From Bisporella sp. PMI_857 (taxonomy: Eukaryota > Ascomycota > Leotiomycetes > Helotiales > Helotiaceae): a DNA stretch of 10,646 nt. Positions 7,628-10,646 of the stretch are shown piece after piece. Positions within the stretch are counted from its first letter, which is position 1. The number at the start of each line of letters is the position of its first letter. The stretch lies in the NCBI GenBank assembly GCA_021307315.1, contig JAJSPD010000277.1:1-10646 (forward strand). Reading direction: 5' to 3'. Under the pieces are notes generated by a model. The model did not search any database, was not told the origin of the DNA, and worked only from the letters and a program-made list of their open reading frames with translations. Both the position numbers and the translations under genes were made by a program.

Positions 7628-7651
7628 AAAAAAAAAAAAAAAAAAAAAAAA
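7628..7651 (+). repeat. Run of 24 adenines
   Basis: This is an uninterrupted A24 tract. It may be a simple repeat acting as a nucleosome-excluding element upstream of the protease, or the tail of an old reverse-transcribed insertion. I found no clear target-site duplication around it. Confidence 0.9.
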
Positions 7652-7845
7652 TATAAGAAATATAAGCTCGAGCCATGAACTCTTTTCTTCCTCATACGCG
7701 GATCGCTATATATAGAGATCTAGCTTGTCTGCACAAGTGGCGTAGTTTTTCAACCATAAATTATTACCACCTCATCTGGAGGTTCAAGGCTACTTTATCG
7801 GCAGATCCAAGTACTCATAGTGGCTGGGTGTTGACATGTATCGTC

Positions 7846-7900
7846 TATAAATACGAGGACATATCCACTTACTTCCCCTCTCGCCCTTTCCCACGCGCGG
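7846..7900 (+). promoter_or_regulatory. Protease core promoter: TATA box and pyrimidine-rich initiator
   Basis: TATAAATA at 7846-7853 is followed by a CT-rich stretch (about 7868-7890, with CTTCCCCTCTCGCCC). The protease ATG is 71 bases after the start of the TATA box. Spacing and composition are those of a strong fungal promoter. Confidence 0.65.
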
Positions 7901-7916
7901 TCTTTCCTCGTACATA

Positions 7917-10646
7917 ATGTTGGCCCTTACCCATATGCTTGTTATTTCACTTTTGCTACTCTCTAGCGTTGTTTATGCAAACGTAAACCCGAAATCTACG
8001 CCGATCCCAGCTGCTTATATTCCTGGCGCTTACATTGTCGAGTTCGAAGACGCTGCTGCATTGCCCGAGCCATTTATTTCTACCCTCCATTCCGACCACA
8101 ATGTCACCACCAATCTCCGTTTGAGGCTCCAGTATGCCCTATTCAATGGTGCGTCCTTCCAACTGGCTCCATGGCATGATTTCCAAACTTCGGTCGAACT
8201 CATTCAGAACATGTCTCAAGTGAAGAATATCTGGCCAGTCCGCTTGTTCTCGCTCCCAGGAAACGTCGTGAGCAGCTCACTCAACACGGGAAAGGCACTC
8301 GCTTCTACCGTCGCAGTAATTGGCAAGAGAAAAGCCAATGAAGCGGGTGCAGATACATATGCTCCCCATGTCATGGGAGGTGTAGACAAATTGCGCAATC
8401 AAGGATATGCCGGCACGGGCATTTTGGTGGCTGTGATTGACACCGGCGTAGACTATAATCATCCTGATCTCGGTGGTGGTTTTGGAGCAGGTTTCAAAGT
8501 CGTTAAAGGCTACGACCTAGTCGGTGATGACTACAATGGACTAAACACCCCGACACCTGATGCTGACCCGATGGACTGCTACGGCCACGGAACGCATGTG
8601 AGTGGTATTATTGGTGGGTAATAGCGTTTAAGTTGATATGGCTTGATTGATCCGGATTTGGACTATTTTTCTATTGCCCTTACCAGTACAGGAGTATGAA
8701 GACCAGAACCCTCTCTAATTCGTTATAGGTGCCAACATGAATCAATACAACTTCAGCGGGGTAGTACCAAATGCTACGTTGGGCATGTGGCGGGTTTTTG
8801 GTTGTACAGGTTCTACTACCGAAGATGTACTCATCAGTGCGTTCAACATGGCTTATGAAGCGGGCGCAGATATCATCACTGCATCTATTGGCCAAAATTC
8901 AGGATGGACAGAAGGTTAGCTTTTTTCCATTGAATTTTTGTTCTACTCTAGCTAACCAGGTCTCGTTAAGATGCCTGGGATATTGTCGCTCAACGAATTG
9001 TCCAAGCTGGCATTCCTACCGTCATATCTGCAGGAAATGACGGTGCCAATGGCGTCTTTGACACTTCAGCTGCTGCGGAAGCAATTGGTGTGAATGCTGT
9101 TGGCTCTATCGACAATATTTTTACGCCAAAGCTACTGCCTTTGGCTAAATACCAAACAAACGGAAGTGGCCCTATTGAATTCAGCTATAATCCTAGCCCA
9201 GCGAATGGGGATTTTGGAACCATTAGTGTACCGTTGTATGCGCTGGATCTAACAGGAACGAATTCACAAGAGGCTTGCAGTGCACTTCTTCCTACAACTC
9301 CTGATCTGTCAGGTTATGTCCTTTTGATCCGCCGGGGAACCTGTTCGTTCGATATCAAAATCAATAATGCACGAGTTTTTGGCGCTCAGAAGTTTCTATT
9401 TTACAACAATGTGCCGGGTCCAGCGTCCGCCCCAGGTGTTACGCTAACTGATATACCTGCGGCCATGGTAACAGTCGACCAAGGGTTAGCATGGCTTGCA
9501 AGCCTATCGGATAACAACGCCGTTTTGATTGAGTTTACAGCAGCAGGTCAGTCAAAGATGGCCTATTCGGTGACGAGTAACAATATTACTGGAGGATATA
9601 TGAGCCCTTTCAGTAGTTGGGGACCAACCTTTGAGGTAAGGCACCTAAAATTGAAAATTGTATTCATTCATTAACAAATCTAGACTTATGTCAAGCCGCA
9701 AATTTCCGCTCCAGGTGCCAACATACTATCCACATACCCAATCTCAAAAGGGGCCTATGCTATCCGGTCTGGGACTTCCATGTCAACACCATACATAGCG
9801 GGAGTTATGGCATTGATCCTTGAAGTTAGAGGTAAGGTAGAACCTAGAGCTATCTCAAGTTTGTTGACGAGTACTGGGCACCCTGTTATGTTTAATAACG
9901 GGCTGGGAAACCTGAACGGCATGTTTGCACCTGTCATCCAACAAGGAGCAGGTATGGTCAATGCCTACAAGGCTGCCACTATCCAAACGACTCTTAGTAC
10001 TTACAGCATCACCTTCAATGATACTGTGCATTTCGACCCAGTACAAAGTTTCAAAATATACAACTCGGGTATAGAACCGGTTTATTATACATGCAGCAAT
10101 ATCCCTGCCGCAATGGCATACACCTTATCCGCAGGGACTTACTATCCAATGAAGTTCCCCCCGATATGACCAGCGATGCCACAAGTCTCTCCTTTACACC
10201 AAATACTGTCATGGTTCCCCCAAATGGCTTTAAAGTTGTTTCTATTAGCGCAGTGCAGCCTATAGGAGTCGATGTGAGCCGACTTCCGGTTTACAGTGGC
10301 TATATAAGTGTAAACGGTACCAATGGAGACTCCTTAATACTACCTTATGCTGGAGTAGTAGGCAGCTTAAAAAATGCCACGCTAGTCGATTACCTTGACG
10401 GATATCCCTACCTAGCGAGCTCAGTCAATTATAAAATAGCGATTTTAAATGGCTCGCGTCCTGTGTTCTTGCTGACAAAAACAATAGCTAATAGCACAAA
10501 TGCCCTGCCTGAAATTGTCTGGTCGCTTGCCATGGGCTCAAGGGTCGTGCGAGTTGACATAATAGCACAGGATGCACACGTGAAGGGCACAAAGAATATA
10601 CTAGGTAGACAAACGCTTGGAAGCGCCTATGGGTATCCATTATATA
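7917..10646 (+). CDS. Secreted subtilisin-like serine protease (S8) with PA domain, incomplete and frameshifted
   Basis: This is an extracellular subtilase resembling fungal Vpr-type 'minor extracellular proteases'. Exons are 7917-8613, 8729-8914, 8971-9635 and 9684 onward, with introns of 115, 56 and 48 nt and all frames joining. A signal peptide (residues 1-21, MLALTHMLVISLLLL...) is followed by an inhibitor-type propeptide at about 38-112 (AYIVEFEDAAALPEPF). The catalytic triad is complete: Asp175 in VAVIDTGVDYNHPDLG, His224 in GHGTHVSG and Ser548 in SGTSMSTPY, with oxyanion Asn317 in SAGNDGANG. A PA domain at about 380-475 (VLLIRRGTCSFDIKINNA) is inserted in the catalytic domain, as usual for this group. 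A C-terminal Fn3-like region starts near 610. At 10157-10162 the frame breaks: the assembled frame stops at 10167-10169, while homologous-looking sequence (SLSFTPNTVMVPPNG, then SRLPVYSGYI) continues in another frame, open to the window edge. A role in precursor processing is possible but unproven; such proteases are also common nutritional enzymes. Confidence 0.9.
10157..10162 (+). other. Apparent one-base frameshift at a C6 run in the protease gene
   Basis: The frame used from 9684 ends at TGA 10167-10169, while Fn3-like coding sequence continues downstream in the frame one base off and stays open for about 480 bases. The shift fits loss of one C from the homopolymer. No intron of workable size with GT...AG could bridge it. 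It is either a sequencing/assembly error or a real lesion that would truncate the protein after the catalytic domain, near residue 677. Confidence 0.72.

Larger units (their letters stand above)
7364..7916. other. Intergenic region between second UstY gene and protease
   Basis: No gene is supported; the open frame at 7675-7917 overlaps the protease promoter and shows no motif. The region holds GTAAACCA in tandem (7389 and 7398), an 11-bp hairpin at 7529-7553, a run of 24 A at 7628-7651 and the protease promoter at its right end. Confidence 0.6.

Noticed and set aside
7675..7917. 80-codon plus-strand frame just before the protease
   Set aside because: It overlaps the TATA box and initiator of the protease and shows no family features.
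10150..10185. An intron to explain the frame change in the protease
   Set aside because: The only GT...AG pairs around the break would give an intron of about 20 nt, too short for splicing; a one-base change at the C run is simpler.

Overview
The window reads as nuclear DNA of a filamentous ascomycete (Pezizomycotina). Its genes have short introns of about 45-115 nt with GT...AG ends, many with a CTAAC/CTAAT branch site. The protein families are typical of fungal secondary metabolism, and the intergenic DNA is AT-rich. I cannot name the species.

The core is part of a ribosomal-peptide (RiPP) cluster of the dikaritin type, the group that includes ustiloxin, phomopsin and asperipin. Left to right it holds four parts. 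(1) The 5' part of an ABC-C multidrug transporter gene on the minus strand (1-1121), running off the left edge. (2) A two-exon minus-strand gene (1893-2378) for a 141-residue secreted precursor, with a signal peptide and five tandem copies of a 21-residue unit. Each copy carries a W-N-Y-Y core and ends in a Lys-Arg kexin site. (3) A five-exon UstY-family (DUF3328) oxidase gene on the plus strand (3344-4333). (4) A second, divergent five-exon UstY-family gene (6328-7363), one of whose exons is only 20 nt and encodes the first catalytic motif. To the right is a secreted subtilisin-like protease with a PA domain (7917 to beyond the right edge). It has an apparent one-base frameshift at a run of six C at 10157-10162.

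Inferred pathway: the precursor enters the secretory route and a kexin cuts after each Lys-Arg. The two membrane-anchored UstY proteins oxidatively crosslink the aromatic core, and the ABC-C pump exports the product or protects the producer. Precursor and first UstY gene are divergent and share a 965-bp upstream region. Whether the protease belongs to the pathway is open.

Four intergenic stretches lack convincing genes: 1122-1892, 2379-3343, 4334-6327 and 7364-7916. They hold a motif repeated three times, an orphan TATA-type promoter followed by hairpins and palindromes, an 11-bp hairpin and a run of 24 A. All exon structures were worked out by hand from frame continuity, splice sites and family motifs; no database was searched.
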